Assembly: GCA_944472155.2 (NCBI GenBank) | Contig: OX235272.1 | Span: 93,874,020 to 93,938,019 of the forward strand | Direction of reading: 5' to 3' | Source of the DNA: Trichobilharzia szidati | Taxonomy: Eukaryota > Platyhelminthes > Trematoda > Strigeidida > Schistosomatidae | DNA: 64,000 bases | Part shown: positions 10,411 to 20,790 of the stretch, piece by piece | Layout of the letters: each line of letters starts with the position of its first letter | Position numbering within the stretch: the stretch's first letter is position 1 | Translations under genes and position numbers: made by a program | Notes under the pieces: generated by a model | What the model saw: only the letters and a program-made list of their open reading frames with translations | The model's database searches: none | What the model was told of the DNA's origin: nothing

Positions 10411-10938
10411 TAAACGCAGTTTCGTTTGTGAGTAATTGGATTATTGCTAGTATAGTTGAGTATTTGATCTGTGTGCGTTGATTTTCTATATACTTGTGTC
10501 TCTTATTACTTTCATAAAATGTCTATGAATGCATTGAAATATACAATAGCCAAACAGTCCAATTTAACACCGACTGCTACAAACACATTCAACTACATTC
10601 CTTCACGTATTAAGTATCCTCTAACTGAGCAACAGCATATGTGCAAGGATCAGCATCTTTTAACGATATTTTTCGAATATGTTGAACATTGAAAATGATT
10701 AATTTTTGTTCTGTTTTCAAATCAGACACTTTCCCTGAAAAGATTATATTTTATTTCCTATAAAGAACGATACAAAGCTGTCATTTGATGTTACTTGAAA
10801 ACTGCATGAAAGCAATTTTCACACTCAATCCCAAGACGCACAGTAGGTGGTGGTATGATTCTTTTTCAATGCAATCACAGTCAGTCAGCGTGTAACGGTA
10901 GGAGATAAGATAACTGGTAGCGGAATTATTTATTGCTA
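10411..10938. other. Unassigned
   Basis: AT-rich; no recognisable gene or repeat apart from short open frames. Confidence 0.5.
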
Positions 10939-11029
10939 ATTGATATAAGAGTAGAACTTGTGCACTGTGGTATAGTATAATTTAGATATGATAGAGAAGA
11001 TTTGTAGCTCAGGTGGATGATTTTGATGT

Positions 11030-11300
11030 TGTTGTGTTCTCTGAGCTGGATAGTTAATTTGCGAAGCTTTCATCACCCTACTGGGTGACATCTTCAGCGC
11101 ATACTTCAATTTGAAGTGAGCTTTTAGATTTCTCCACGAGTTTATTAATCATCTCTCCTGGTGACCTTGGACGTGATTGGTTGTTTTTGTCTGTTTTCAC
11201 ACCTTCTAGGTTACTTGTATTGTCACTCATTGTTTCTTTGACTTGAACTTTGACCCTTTATGTGTGACGTTTCTTTCTTATCGGTTGATAAATTTTGTCT
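11030..11300 (-). mobile_element. PLE-3 tail fragment
   Basis: It begins with the gcgaagctttcatca motif also seen at 9610-9640 and continues into the ccacgagtttattaa block shared with 7895. Coding sequence is absent. Confidence 0.45.
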
Positions 11301-11690
11301 ATGGAGGATTTCATCATGAGCTGACATCAGTTAGAGAACCACTGGGAAACCTGGGAGTACTGGACAGCTGTTTCCTCCGTCCTACTTTGGGACTCTTCAG
11401 CAGTAAGCCCCCACCGGGATTCGAACCCAGGACCTTCTGGTTACAAGGCGAGCTCGTAGACCATTGAGCCACTGGGACCCGATCCAATGGTCCTTGAATT
11501 CTAACTTCTGCCAATTCACGACATAGCGCGACCATTTCGCAATGTCTTCTTAGATGAGTTACTGTCACATATTCAACCTGCTGTACCCTACTGGTCACGA
11601 CTTCCCACTAGAACCCCAGGTTAAGTGCCTGAATAGAGCCAGTCACTAGTGAGTATCAGATTAATTTTCAAGTATTGGTTTGGTAGGGAT
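11300..11690 (-). mobile_element. SINE-A, near full length
   Basis: Minus strand, complete from the gatgaaatcctcc end (left) to the ttgaaaattaatctgat start (right). The B box is intact (ggttcgaatccc on the minus strand). The block equivalent to a hammerhead is present with a change in the gacgaaac half. Confidence 0.7.
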
Positions 11691-11793
11691 TTCGTTTAAT
11701 TGTATGGAGGATTTCATCATGAGCTAACATCAGTCAGCTCGTGATGAAATCCTCCATACAATTAAACAAAATCCCCACCAAACCAATATTTGA
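11687..11793. repeat. Near-perfect palindrome of SINE-A 3' ends
   Basis: About 45-bp arms pair around the spacer aacatcagtc. Each arm runs from the gatgaaatcctcc end of SINE-A through attaaacaaaatccc. It adds an inverted SINE-A end to the copy at 11300-11690. Confidence 0.75.
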
Positions 11794-11795
11794 AA

Positions 11796-11937
11796 ATTTT
11801 GTCTATCTCGATGTGTCTATTGATTGATGATTCACTGGAATGCCAAGCTTCTAAAAATTCTCTAGCATTCTTGTTGTTTCCTCTGTCTAGTATTTGAACG
11901 TTGTCCCAGTCGAATTGATGTCCATTGATGTCCATTA
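11796..11937 (-). mobile_element. PLE-3-like endonuclease C-terminal scrap
   Basis: It matches 9840-9960 on the minus strand (RNQRE-type segment; the gtcgaattgatg block equals the HQFDWDN part of PLE-3). Only about 45 codons are left. Confidence 0.5.
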
Positions 11938-12625
11938 TGGGTAAAATTTATTTTGATAATGTCTCTCACTGTTCGTTATACAGTAACGTTTAGAGCACAG
12001 TTTACTGCTGCTCATAGTTATATCAAGGCAACACTCACACGAATTTCAAACTTCGTTTAAATAATTCCACTACTTCTCATCTCTTGATTTGATTGGTAGT
12101 AATATTTTCCGTATTTCTGGTATGAGTGATGAATCACTTGGGTTTGGATTCGATGAACCAGGATTCAGTATTCTCACTCTCTCACTCACTCACTCCGCTT
12201 ACCCATATTACTTTTTTGAATTTTAACCCTCTCCCACCCTATTGTGTGTTTAATTGTCTGTTAATGCATGAAGTGCAATGCAGTGCTGTCTTTTTCTAAA
12301 TTACTTATCTTCGCGGGGTCAATCATTTTAACCTTAGCCAAATTCTTATGTTATGACAATCTGACTACTGCCCATCTACTGGTTTGATTGACCTACATAG
12401 TTTACCTGACAATCATTACTAGGTATTTTGTAAATTATATTATTTTGTCTAATTGGGTCAACCGACAGGGTCCTTTAACCTACAGAGCTTGTGTGTACCC
12501 GAGTGAGTTTGTAGGTTTAAGTGATACCCTAATTCCTGCTTTATTGAGAATCCTGCGAAGGGTCTCATATGTTCCCTCCTTATATGGCAAAAATAATGTA
12601 GATGCCTTATATTCTTTCTTATTTA
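11938..12625 (-). pseudogene. PLE-2a endonuclease and tail, decayed
   Basis: The segment aligns with 41780-42160. It has the tail with its accctctcccaccctattgtg block and the coding part equivalent to the DPVDPIRQNNIIYKIPC stretch, with frame breaks. It is cut at 12625 by PLE-1. Confidence 0.55.
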
Positions 12626-14076
12626 TTGGAAACATTTATTACCCGAAACGAATTTAAAACAAGCAATAAAGGTTAATAAAGCAAGATGATTTAATGAATT
12701 CATCAAATTTCGGTAGAACTCGTCAGCTGAATACTCTACATACACGGATATATACTTTTGAAATTACATTGGGAGATATAGGACTGATAAGTAAACAAAC
12801 TACATTGAATTAGTCATGCAGAAAGACAGGTGCGAATGTTTTTCCAGGTCATGTTCAATTAGATAAGGGGAGAGAGAGTATGGGAGATCAAAATTAAGAT
12901 AAATTGCATCACGCTTCAGTTACATCACTTAGATAAACAGTTAGCCATTAAAGAATATAACAAGAATTGCAAACAGAGTAATAGAAATAGTAATAGTTAC
13001 AATAATAATAATAATAGTGTTGAAGTGAGTTAAGATAATGCTACTGATAAAGGATAGTTTAAATGAATCAAGAATAATAATGAGAATAATAAAAATAATA
13101 ATAATAAGAGGTAGAATAATAAGTAAAACGTATTAACATGGTAGATTCAGAGTCACGACCATCTCCTTTTGTACACAGAGACCTGGTTTGTAAACTCGAA
13201 TTGCACTAGCCTCTGCAATTGCAAGCATCTTCCTGTTTCTTTGTCTACTGACAATGGTGAATGACTTGACCGCGTCGATATCATGTCCGTAATCCACAAG
13301 ATGCTTTGTTATTGAGGATTTTGGCACTTTGCACTCAGCTGTTTTCAACCATTTTGGCAAATGCTCCATCATGCGATGAGTAGACAATCGGCTTTCCGTA
13401 CGACCTATGTATTTGCTTCCACAAACACACTCAAATTGATATACGCAGTTAGAAGTGTCGAGGATTGGCGACTGGTCTTTTCCAGATTGTCGAAGCACTT
13501 GCTTAGTGGTGTTAAGGAAAACAAGTTTTGCAGCATAATGAGTTCTCTTGATGGCTTTGTCGAGTCTTCGTTTGACTACTTCCTGTACATCATCTCCCTT
13601 GGACGGCAAACTGATATAGACAGGTTTCTTCGGAACTGTTTGGATTGTTTTGCAGCGGGTGTTTTCTTTAGAGTATTTATTAATGAACTTCTCAGGATAT
13701 ACATTCCTAGAAAAGATATCCTTCAGGGATTTTATTTCATACTCAACAGTACTGTCAGAACAAATTTTTCGTACTCTATTGAACAGTGTTCTGACTAAGT
13801 TCTTTTTATACTGGATTGGAACAAAACTTTTGAAGTACATGTACTGTACTGTCCATGAAGACTTTCTAAATATAGATCTTTCAATTGTGCCATCATTCAT
13901 TTTCGCCAGAAAAACGTCTAGGAATTTAATAGTATCGTTTTCCTCGTGTTCTACTGTGAAATTGAGATTTGGATGGCATGAGTTGAATTTTATCAGCAAG
14001 TCTTCGGCTTTTGATCTGCTTCCACGCGCAATAAAAATGTCATCAATATATCTTAGGTATAGATCCGTTTCTTGTA
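12626..14076 (-). mobile_element. PLE-1 insertion with 11-bp target duplication
   Basis: The element lies between perfect copies of tttcttattta (12615-12625 and 14077-14087). The family terminus ttggaaacatttatt is at the left. The right end is a 5' truncation inside the RT. The same tail recurs at 55210-55550 and, inverted, at 56121-56200. Confidence 0.85.
13133..14073 (-). pseudogene. PLE-1 RT C-terminal part plus GIY-YIG endonuclease
   Basis: A single open frame runs from the truncated 5' edge to the stop at 13133. It starts with the RT catalytic block YIDD (14039-14050), passes through the thumb and linker (EYEIKSLKDIFSRNVYPEKF), and ends in an endonuclease: NCVYQFECVCGSKYIGRTES with cysteines before the YIG, then RMMEHLPKWL, SSITKHLVDYGHDID and a C-terminal KPGLCVQKEMVVTLNLP. 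No frameshift was seen in this stretch. The first half of the RT is missing, so the copy is dead on arrival, although this end looks young. Confidence 0.8.
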
Positions 14077-15485
14077 TTTCTTATTTATGTTATCATTATT
14101 AGTTTCACCATTATTTTTATTTTGCTTTCGACCATTTTTGATATTCCTAATGAATTTTATATGATAGTTAGTTATTTGACACCAACCAGCTATCCTCCTA
14201 TCTGTTTCATTTCATCATTTAGGATTTTTCTTGTACTACTTAGTGCTACTGCTCGGTTTGTTAGGCAGACACTCAACTAAGCCAGCCTTTACAGACAACG
14301 ACGGATGAGATGAATTAAAGTCTAAATATCTATTAGCAGAATGCGTTGGCTTTTTATAAACGCTGGTGTGCGGCTTACCTTCTTCTGTTTGTTTTATTTT
14401 ACAGTCTAACATCACAGCTAATTCTCCTTGTTCATTTTCCTACTCGCATGTGAATTTGATTCCCTTTACTAGTGAGTTTATGTGTGTGTGTGTGAAGAAG
14501 CTTGAGATATGTTGTGTTTTTGACACTGTGAAATTGTCATCCACATACCTCCACCATATTTTTGGAGTAGGATTAAATGTATTAAGAGCTATATTTTCCC
14601 AGCTCTCTATAAAGATATCTGCTACGATAGGGGATATTGGTGATCTCATTGCTACACCTTCTGTTTGTTTATATATTTAGAAACAGCAGATGTTAGGCAT
14701 AAATGAATTCCTTAAATAATTTTCTCAGTGGGCAGCTTTGTCCTATGACTAAAATCGGGATCATGAGTTAGTTCCCTTTTAACTGCTTCTAAGGTCATAC
14801 ATATATATTGGTATGTTAGTGTACAGACTAGTTATATCAAAACTGATCATTTTTTCATTATTCTTTAACTGAATGTCATTTATTTGCTTTTTCGTCTCAT
14901 ATGAATTAGTTAGTCTAGAGTTTGACCGATTTCTAATAGGGCATAATATTTTAGCTAAGTGTTTTGATAATTCACAAGTAGGAGTATTCCTGAAATCTGC
15001 TACTGGTCATGTGGGGTAACCCGTCTTATGTAATTTAATAATACCATACATTCTACTATCATTATTAGTTTTAGGCATTAAATGAAACCATTTAGACTCA
15101 CCCAGTGACGGCTTCATTCTTCGTTGCAGTGTGTTAAGTAACTTCCTTGATATAGTCATATTTATCCAAAACTACTGTAGAGTTTCCTTTATCAGCTTTT
15201 GTGATGACGATGTTTTTATCCTGTTTTAGACTAATTAGAGCTAGTCTTTCCGATTTTGTTAAGTTTGATTTTGCTTTCTTTTGATTTTTCAGGGTTAACG
15301 CACATTGTGCTCGAACCTCTTCTGCTGTTGTCTTATCTGTTGAACTTAGTGCTACTTCTATGTTAGGAGCGACATCCTCTGGTGTTAATTTACTAACTGT
15401 TTCTTTGAAATTTAGACCTTTCTCAGGTACTTTTATCTCACTAGAGCTTAGTTCCCTTGATGAGAGGTTGATCGCCCATTTTATT
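14077..15485 (-). pseudogene. PLE-2a reverse transcriptase, frame-broken
   Basis: The stretch aligns with the RT at 42178-43032 and 37330-38190. Readable blocks are SPISPIVADIFIESWEN, KIWWRYVDDNF (catalytic YVDD at 14536-14547) and, further right, the segments equivalent to YTNIPVN and the LTKSEREAL helix. Several stops and frameshifts are present. Confidence 0.7.
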
Positions 15486-15784
15486 CTGTCAACAGAGGAT
15501 GGGAGAGGGTTAAAATTCTAACAAGTAGTATAAGTAGGCGGAGGCAGCGACTGGATATTGAATCCTGGTTCATCGCGTGCAATAGGAATGACTCATCACT
15601 CATACCGGAAATATGGAAAACACTACTACCAATCACGTCAAGCGATGGAAAATAATGGAATTATATAAACAAAGTTAGAAAGTTGTGTGAGTGAGAGACC
15701 CTTGAGATGCTTATGGGTATTTATTTTCAACTTGATATACAGATATAGGCGAAATACGTCTACCATACAATAGAATCGTAATTT
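15486..15784 (+). mobile_element. Inverted PLE-2 tail, first part
   Basis: This is the reverse complement of the PLE-2 tail seen at 12100-12240 (gggagagggttaaaattct block; tactaccaatcacg block). PLE-2b has its own inverted tail at 38195-38344. Confidence 0.6.
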
Positions 15785-15820
15785 GTTGGTATAAGATGGT
15801 TGGAGGCAGTCGGCAGGAAA

Positions 15821-15863
15821 CCTTGGACCTAGGTTTCGTGCTGGTTGGCACTCGTCAGCAAGG
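15821..15863 (-). ncRNA. Hammerhead motif, one core change
   Basis: Layout as at 1589-1631, with stem I CCTTG/CAAGG, stem II GTGC/GCAC, GAAA, CCTAGG and GTC. The core reads CTGACGA instead of CTGATGA, which would be expected to impair catalysis. Confidence 0.6.
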
Positions 15864-16086
15864 CGTATCTGCAACCTTGAAGGAACTGATGTCCCTTCTG
15901 AGATTCGAACCCGCGTCACCCAGTGCTAGTTGCTGACTAGTGTGCAATCAAAAATATCCAATACAGTCCTACAGGAGGTCAGTCGCGAGCCTGAATAGCA
16001 CAGTGGTAACGTCTCTAACTGCAGCACTGGGTGACGCGGGTTCTAATCTCAGAAGGAACATCAGTTCCTTCAAGGTTGCAGATACG

Positions 16087-16129
16087 CCTTGCTGATGAAA
16101 GCCAACCAGCACGAAACCTAGGTCCAAGG
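16087..16129 (+). ncRNA. Hammerhead motif, weakened stem II
   Basis: Stem I CCTTG/CAAGG, core CTGATGA, GAAA, CCTAGG and GTC are intact. Stem II is AAGC against GCAC and keeps only two pairs. Confidence 0.5.
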
Positions 16130-16300
16130 TTCCCTGCCGACTGCCTCCAACCATCTAATACCAACATTTTACAGTGCACCGTAATGGTGAGCCACCTAGC
16201 ATGGTGGCCACATTGCAAACATGACTGATAGAATTCAGTCTGCACCGAAGATAGGACTAGACACATTACACTAGTTGCTGAATAGTGTGCAATCAAAAGA

Positions 16301-16592
16301 AGAATCGTATTTTGCATACATCTTCGATAGTGTTGCCTTGTCTTCCATATTGTTCCTCTTTGTCTGCCTGTCTGCCTTGTTTTCCAATTTATTTCAAAAG
16401 AGTCGTTTATTTCTTCTCTTTGCCATTAGATCCATCTCTCTGTTGTGATATAATTATGAGCAATAAATTGTGCTCGAAACGTCATCAGTAAACATTACTG
16501 TATAACACTGTGAGACTTTATGAAAACAAAATTTACCCATAATGGAATTACACTCTACCACAGTGCACAAGTTTTATTCTTATATCAACGTA
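16301..16592 (+). mobile_element. Inverted PLE-2 tail, second part, with hammerhead-like motif
   Basis: It continues the tail after the SINE-B insertion. At 16452-16490 an ATTATGA block is followed by a GAGCA...TGCTC hairpin and CGAAACGTC. The end reads taccacagtgcac then cttatatcaa, the PLE-2 terminus. Confidence 0.6.
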
Positions 16593-17029
16593 AGTATGAT
16601 CGTCCTCACAGCCATGTTTCCGATTACATAGGGACTTCCTTGGGTCAATATTTGGTGTTTATTATGTGATTCTAGTGGTGGGTGCTTATTCATAGTGGCC
16701 AGAGATAATGCCAGTTACTCTCACCTTCTAGTAGCCGAACCATAGAAGCACTCACTAACAGTTGAGTGGAAAGGTTTGTGGACACCTTCAATTACAGGAT
16801 AATGATACCTGCAGTTCTAGTGAGAAGTCATGAACAGAGGGGTCAATCTGATCAGGTGTGAGGATAAATACTCGTGGATGCGATGGGTTAGAGATGGCAC
16901 CATATATATCGAGAATCGGTCAGTGGATTCAATCTCAGTGTCGAATACTTTGAAAGCCCTGTTGGTCAATCATTTTTGAAGGGATTACATCATTAAGATG
17001 GACACTGGGTGTTATTTTTGATCAGTTGT
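16593..17029 (+). mobile_element. SINE-A relic inside unassigned sequence
   Basis: Only 16790-16935 can be related to the SINE-A 5' half (agaagtcatgaacag and gtgaggataaatact blocks). The remainder shows nothing. Confidence 0.35.
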
Positions 17030-17500
17030 CAGTTAGAGAGCCACTGAAAACCAGGGAGTATTGCACAGCTGTCACATCCTAGTTTCGGACTCCTCAGAAA
17101 AACGCACCCACCTGGGTCTAGACCCATAACCTTCCGGTTACGAAACGATCTCTTAGACTATTCAACCTTGTGATACCAAAATAAAATGGCCCATGAATTC
17201 CAACTCCTACCTAGTGATGATTTTAGCATGACTAGCAGTCAGTGTCATCGGAGAGTATTTATCTTCACGCCCGAATCGATTGATCACACTGGCCATGACT
17301 TTTCAGCAGAACACTAGGCAAATTCGCCCTGTAGACAGTCACGAACGAGCATCATGTTAATGTTAAAAGAGTTAGTTTGTAAAGATTTGATTTGTTTCAA
17401 GTTTGATGATGGACTGGCATCAGTTAGGGAACCTTTGGAAAGTAGGAAGTACTGGACAGCTGCTTCGTCCTAGCTTGAGACTCATCAGCATTAGAAGTTG
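17030..17500 (-). mobile_element. Two SINE-A copies, diverged
   Basis: Bases 17030-17400 carry a nearly complete minus-strand SINE-A with a decayed B box. Bases 17405-17500 carry another 3' end. The gap 17501-17794 is unassigned. Confidence 0.5.
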
Positions 17501-17794
17501 GAAATCATGGGTCAATGAACAGGCGTCCCAGTGGCTAAATCGTCTAAGATCTCCAATTCTTGGTTTTTCATGTTTCCCTATCTGACACCATTCCATGATA
17601 AAAATTGAAAGAAAAGAAAATCCCTGCAAACTTACTCTTGGATATTTTATAGCAAGAAAAGTAGCTTGAAAAAGAAATTCAATGCCTGAACCAATGAATG
17701 CTATTATCGCAGTCTCCTAAATAATAAAGTACTTTAAAAGTGACCATTTGAAGAGGAATTAGATAGAAGTGAGAGTTCATGGTTCATTGAATCG

Positions 17795-18036
17795 GGTCCC
17801 AGTAGCTTAACGGTCTATGTGCTCGCCTTGTAACCAGAAGATACTGGGTTCGAACCCTGGCGGTGGGTGCGTGCTGATGAAGAGACCCAAACTAGGCTGA
17901 CGAAACACCTGTCCAGTACTCCCAGCTGGTTTTCCAGGGATTCTCTAACTGATGTCAGCTTATGGTGAAATCCTCCATCCAATCAAATATAATTAACTCA
18001 GTTTAGATTTAGGAAGGAAGACAGTTAAATCGGTTT
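17795..18036 (+). repeat. Inverted-duplication arm 1, holding a SINE-A 3' half
   Basis: The arm includes a SINE-A 3' half with a perfect B box (gggttcgaaccc) and about 50 bp of flanking DNA up to agacagttaaatcg. Its reverse complement is at 19504-19735. Confidence 0.7.
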
Positions 18037-18059
18037 TCTCCAAATAACGATCAGGTCAA

Positions 18060-18460
18060 AATTTGTCAATGTAATAAAACACATTAATTATACAAGGTTT
18101 TAGGTGGACATTTTGTGCACAGTCTATGTTCATTCACTCTGACCTTCACCTGTCTACTGCTCTCCCCTATGTAGCACATTCTGAACACTTTATCCTGTAG
18201 ACACAATTAATTACTTTGTGAAATTTTTGGAGCCATATCTCTAAAACTCACTAAAGCTTTCTCTGTAGAATTGGAGGGCTTGAAATAGACTTTAATATTG
18301 TATGAAGCAAGTCGTCTTTAAAGTTGTTCGACTGTCTCCTTTCAATACGGATTGGCTATCGTCAATAGCCAAGATTTCTCATGTTTTTCCTGTTTTCGCT
18401 TCTGCTCCTTTTTATGGATAATATTATATTTTCTATAGTTGGTTTGTAAGGGTTAGTTTT
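18060..18460 (-). pseudogene. PLE GIY-YIG endonuclease, frame-shifted
   Basis: Minus-strand frames give NCVYRIKCSEC and, one base shifted, CYIGESSRQVKVRVNEH, so the YIG motif and the following arginine-rich helix can be seen across a frameshift. It resembles PLE-4 at 32881. Confidence 0.55.
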
Positions 18461-18469
18461 GTTTTTACG

Positions 18470-18690
18470 AGTTGATCACGGATTGATATCACTTAGAGAT
18501 TCATTAAAAATCAGGGAGTACTGGACAGTACTGCCTTGTAACCGGAAGGTCCTGGGTTCAAACCCCAGTGAGTGCGTACACTGCCGATGATTCCCAAATT
18601 GGGACGAAACAGGTGTCCAGTTCTCCAGTGCTGGTTTTCAGTGGTTCTCTAACTGATATCAATCCGTGATCAACTCGTAAGAATAATATT
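18470..18690 (+). mobile_element. SINE-A fold-back
   Basis: Bases 18470-18530 are the inverted SINE-A 3' end. Bases 18531-18690 are the plus-strand tRNA-like part (gggttcaaacccc B box), hammerhead-like block (gggacgaaac) and 3' end. The outer 35 bp on each side are reverse complements (acgagttgatcacgg). Confidence 0.65.
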
Positions 18691-19120
18691 ATATGTCAGC
18701 TTTTTTGGGTAACCATTTCCAATCAAAATTTGTTTTATTTTGGAGGAAAAGGCTTTCAATCACACAAAGATAGGTTGACCTGTAAAGCCTTGCATATTTT
18801 AACCACACCAAATATAGCAAATAGTAAAAAAGGGATAGACGTATCACCTATATGTCAGACTCTAGTGAAGCAAAACATATGACTGAGAAAAACAAATTTA
18901 ATCCTACATTATGAGCATATCATGAAATATGATGATCATGTTTGGACGTGTTTTCCATTTAAACAAACAACACACACTCATGCAGACAAATACACATATA
19001 CGACAATTTGACATTAGTCATTACAATTACAAATATGTGATGACAGTATACAACACTTTTCTGTTGGTATCAACGTCTACTGACAAGTGACCTTCAAAGG
19101 AATTGACTTCAATTGATGTA
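18691..19120. other. Unassigned
   Basis: AT-rich; no gene or family recognised. Confidence 0.5.
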
Positions 19121-19270
19121 ATTTTTGACTGTATATTTTGATGATTAATATAATAATCCGAATAATTCTGCCTCTGAAGAAGCTGTGGCTTACTTACAAA
19201 GCGAAACGTTCACAAAAATCTTGTTTTGACTTTTTCTTAAACACACTGGGATTATTCAAAATGATTTCTA
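19121..19270 (+). mobile_element. PLE-type terminal repeat fragment
   Basis: The block ctgaagaagctgtgg followed by aaagcgaaacgttc is a recurrent signature of PLE terminal repeats (degenerate hammerhead: core, hairpin, GAAAC, GTT). No coding sequence adjoins. Bases 19271-19503 hold only AT-rich DNA with TA runs. Confidence 0.45.
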
Positions 19271-19415
19271 ACAACAATTGATTTCCAAGAATCACTAATC
19301 GACTTTTATTCTTCACAATATGTCATTCCAGACTGCTGTCGAAGTCTATACACAGTAAATAGAATAGCAGCCTGCGTTGTAACGGATATTTTCACAACAC
19401 GAATTAACATGATTA

Positions 19416-19417
19416 GT

Positions 19418-19457
<40 letters not shown>

Positions 19458-19462
19458 TATTA
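19416..19462. repeat. (TA)n microsatellite
   Basis: TA dinucleotide run broken once by tgta. Confidence 0.9.
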
Positions 19463-19503
19463 CAGAGTGTGTTAATGTGAACACTACTCAACTAAGCATA
19501 AGA

Positions 19504-19735
19504 AGGCCGATTTAACTGTCTTCCTTCCTAAATCTAAACTGAGTTAATCATATTTGATTGGATGGAGGATTTCACTATGAGCTGTCATCAGTTAGAGAAC
19601 CAGTGGAAAACCAGCTGGGAGTACTGGACAGCTGTGTCGTCCTAGTTTGGGACTCTTCAACAGTACTCATTAACCCACCAAGATTTGAACCCAGTATCTT
19701 TTGTTTACAAGGCGAGCTCGTTACAAAACCAATAC
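19504..19735 (-). repeat. Inverted-duplication arm 2
   Basis: Reverse complement of 17795-18036, including the flanking aactgagttaat region; about 1.47 kb lies between the arms. It contains the minus-strand piece of the SINE-A composite that starts at 19556. Confidence 0.7.
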
Positions 19736-20160
19736 TTGAAAATTAATTTAATACTCACTTGCGACTGGCCCTATTCAGGTAGTTAGTTACATGGGCTTCA
19801 AATGGGAAGACGTGACCGGTAGGGTACAGCAGGTTGAAGACGGGGACAGTTACTCGTCGGAGAAGACATTGCGAAATGGTCGCGCTATGTCGTGAATTGG
19901 CAGAAGTTAGAGGCCATACACTGGACATTTGATCGGGTCCCAGTGCCTCAAAGGTCTACGAGCTAGCTCGCCTTGTAACCAGATGCTATTGGGTTCGAAC
20001 CATGGCGGTCTGTGCATACTGATGAAGAGTCCCAAACCAGGAAGAAACAGCAGTCCAGTACTCCCGGCTGGTTTTCCGGTAGTTCTCTAACTGATTTCAG
20101 CTCATGATGAAATCTTCCAAACAATCAAACAAAGTCCCTACAAAACCAGTACTTGAAAAT
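19556..20160 (+). mobile_element. SINE-A composite: inverted piece plus full unit
   Basis: A minus-strand 3' half (19556-19714) joins a plus-strand unit end (aaaaccaatacttgaaaatta near 19718-19745) and then a full plus unit to 20160. Flanks are taatcatattt (19545-19555) and tagtcatattt (20161-20171). The full unit has the gggttcgaaccatgg B box and an altered hammerhead-like block (gaagaaac). Confidence 0.7.
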
Positions 20161-20171
20161 TAGTCATATTT

Positions 20172-20534
20172 AACAATCTAATGTCAGCATGATTCCAATA
20201 CTTCATGTGGTAATCTAGGTCACACGTATAAGGAAGTGGCACATTATTGATAAGAAAACCGAATTCCTAACAAACAAAAAATGTCATATGTGTACGTTTT
20301 TGCCTTTCTTTTGTTGAAAAAAATGAACTAACAAATGTATTATTTCTTAGTGATTTTATTCATGTTTAAATCTATTGTCGCCATTACTGGAAACGTACTC
20401 ACGTACACTTATCCTCAAAGCCTTTTGTGTGCAGGGTTAAAGAAAAATGTCAGTGTTCTTTTTTGTACAGTTTATCGGAAAAATTACCAGGAATCGAGGA
20501 CTGTCCAAATATTCTGAAGAGATTTATCCTTACA
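20172..20534. other. Unassigned
   Basis: AT-rich; nothing recognised. Confidence 0.5.
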
Positions 20535-20790
20535 TTATAATTATTCGCTTGGGTTCCAAGTGGTACATAGGGAGGGCTTCAACAACTGTCCTGTCCTCTG
20601 AAGTCCTCTTCAGCTTGTGCCACGACTTGCCATAAGCTTCCATCTTTTTGGCGCATGAGTTCCACCATATCAGCCGAGGACTGGCGGTCAACTCGTCTTT
20701 TTCTACTTAGGTCCCACTCGAGTGATAGCCTGGCGAGTCCCTTCAGTGTATGCTCGACCCACCGACATTTTCTTCGGCAACCATCTAATA
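20535..20790 (-). mobile_element. RTE-A 3' end, decayed
   Basis: The minus strand carries the family 3' UTR order: cttgggttcc-gtggtac-ataggg, tcaac, and the cccactcgagtgat block. No microsatellite tail is left. Confidence 0.55.

Larger units (their letters stand above)
15785..16300 (+). mobile_element. SINE-B composite: inverted piece plus multimer, with target duplication
   Basis: Order: minus-strand internal piece (15785-15929), plus-strand 3' end of one unit (15930-15956, ending gtgcaatcaaaaa), then a full plus-strand unit to 16300. The block is bounded by agaatcgta(a)ttt at 15772-15784 and agaatcgtatttt at 16301-16313. The tRNA-like head has an A-box-like agcacagtggtaacg and a B-box-like gcgggttctaatc. 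Confidence 0.75.
10939..16592 (-). mobile_element. PLE-2a, multiply interrupted
   Basis: Parts of one PLE-2 in matching order: left terminus ttgatataagag (10939-11000), tail and GIY-YIG part (11938-12625), RT part (14077-15485), then an inverted copy of the tail on the plus strand (15486-15784 and 16301-16592). Insertions between them are PLE-3/SINE-A (11000-11937), PLE-1 (12626-14076) and a SINE-B composite (15785-16300). No target duplication of the whole was found. That the outer pieces belong to one copy is inferred from colinearity with 36410-38344. Confidence 0.55.

Noticed and set aside
13361..14102. Plus-strand open frames of 145 and 150 codons
   Set aside because: They are the antisense of the PLE-1 endonuclease and RT, whose minus-strand frame has clear motifs.
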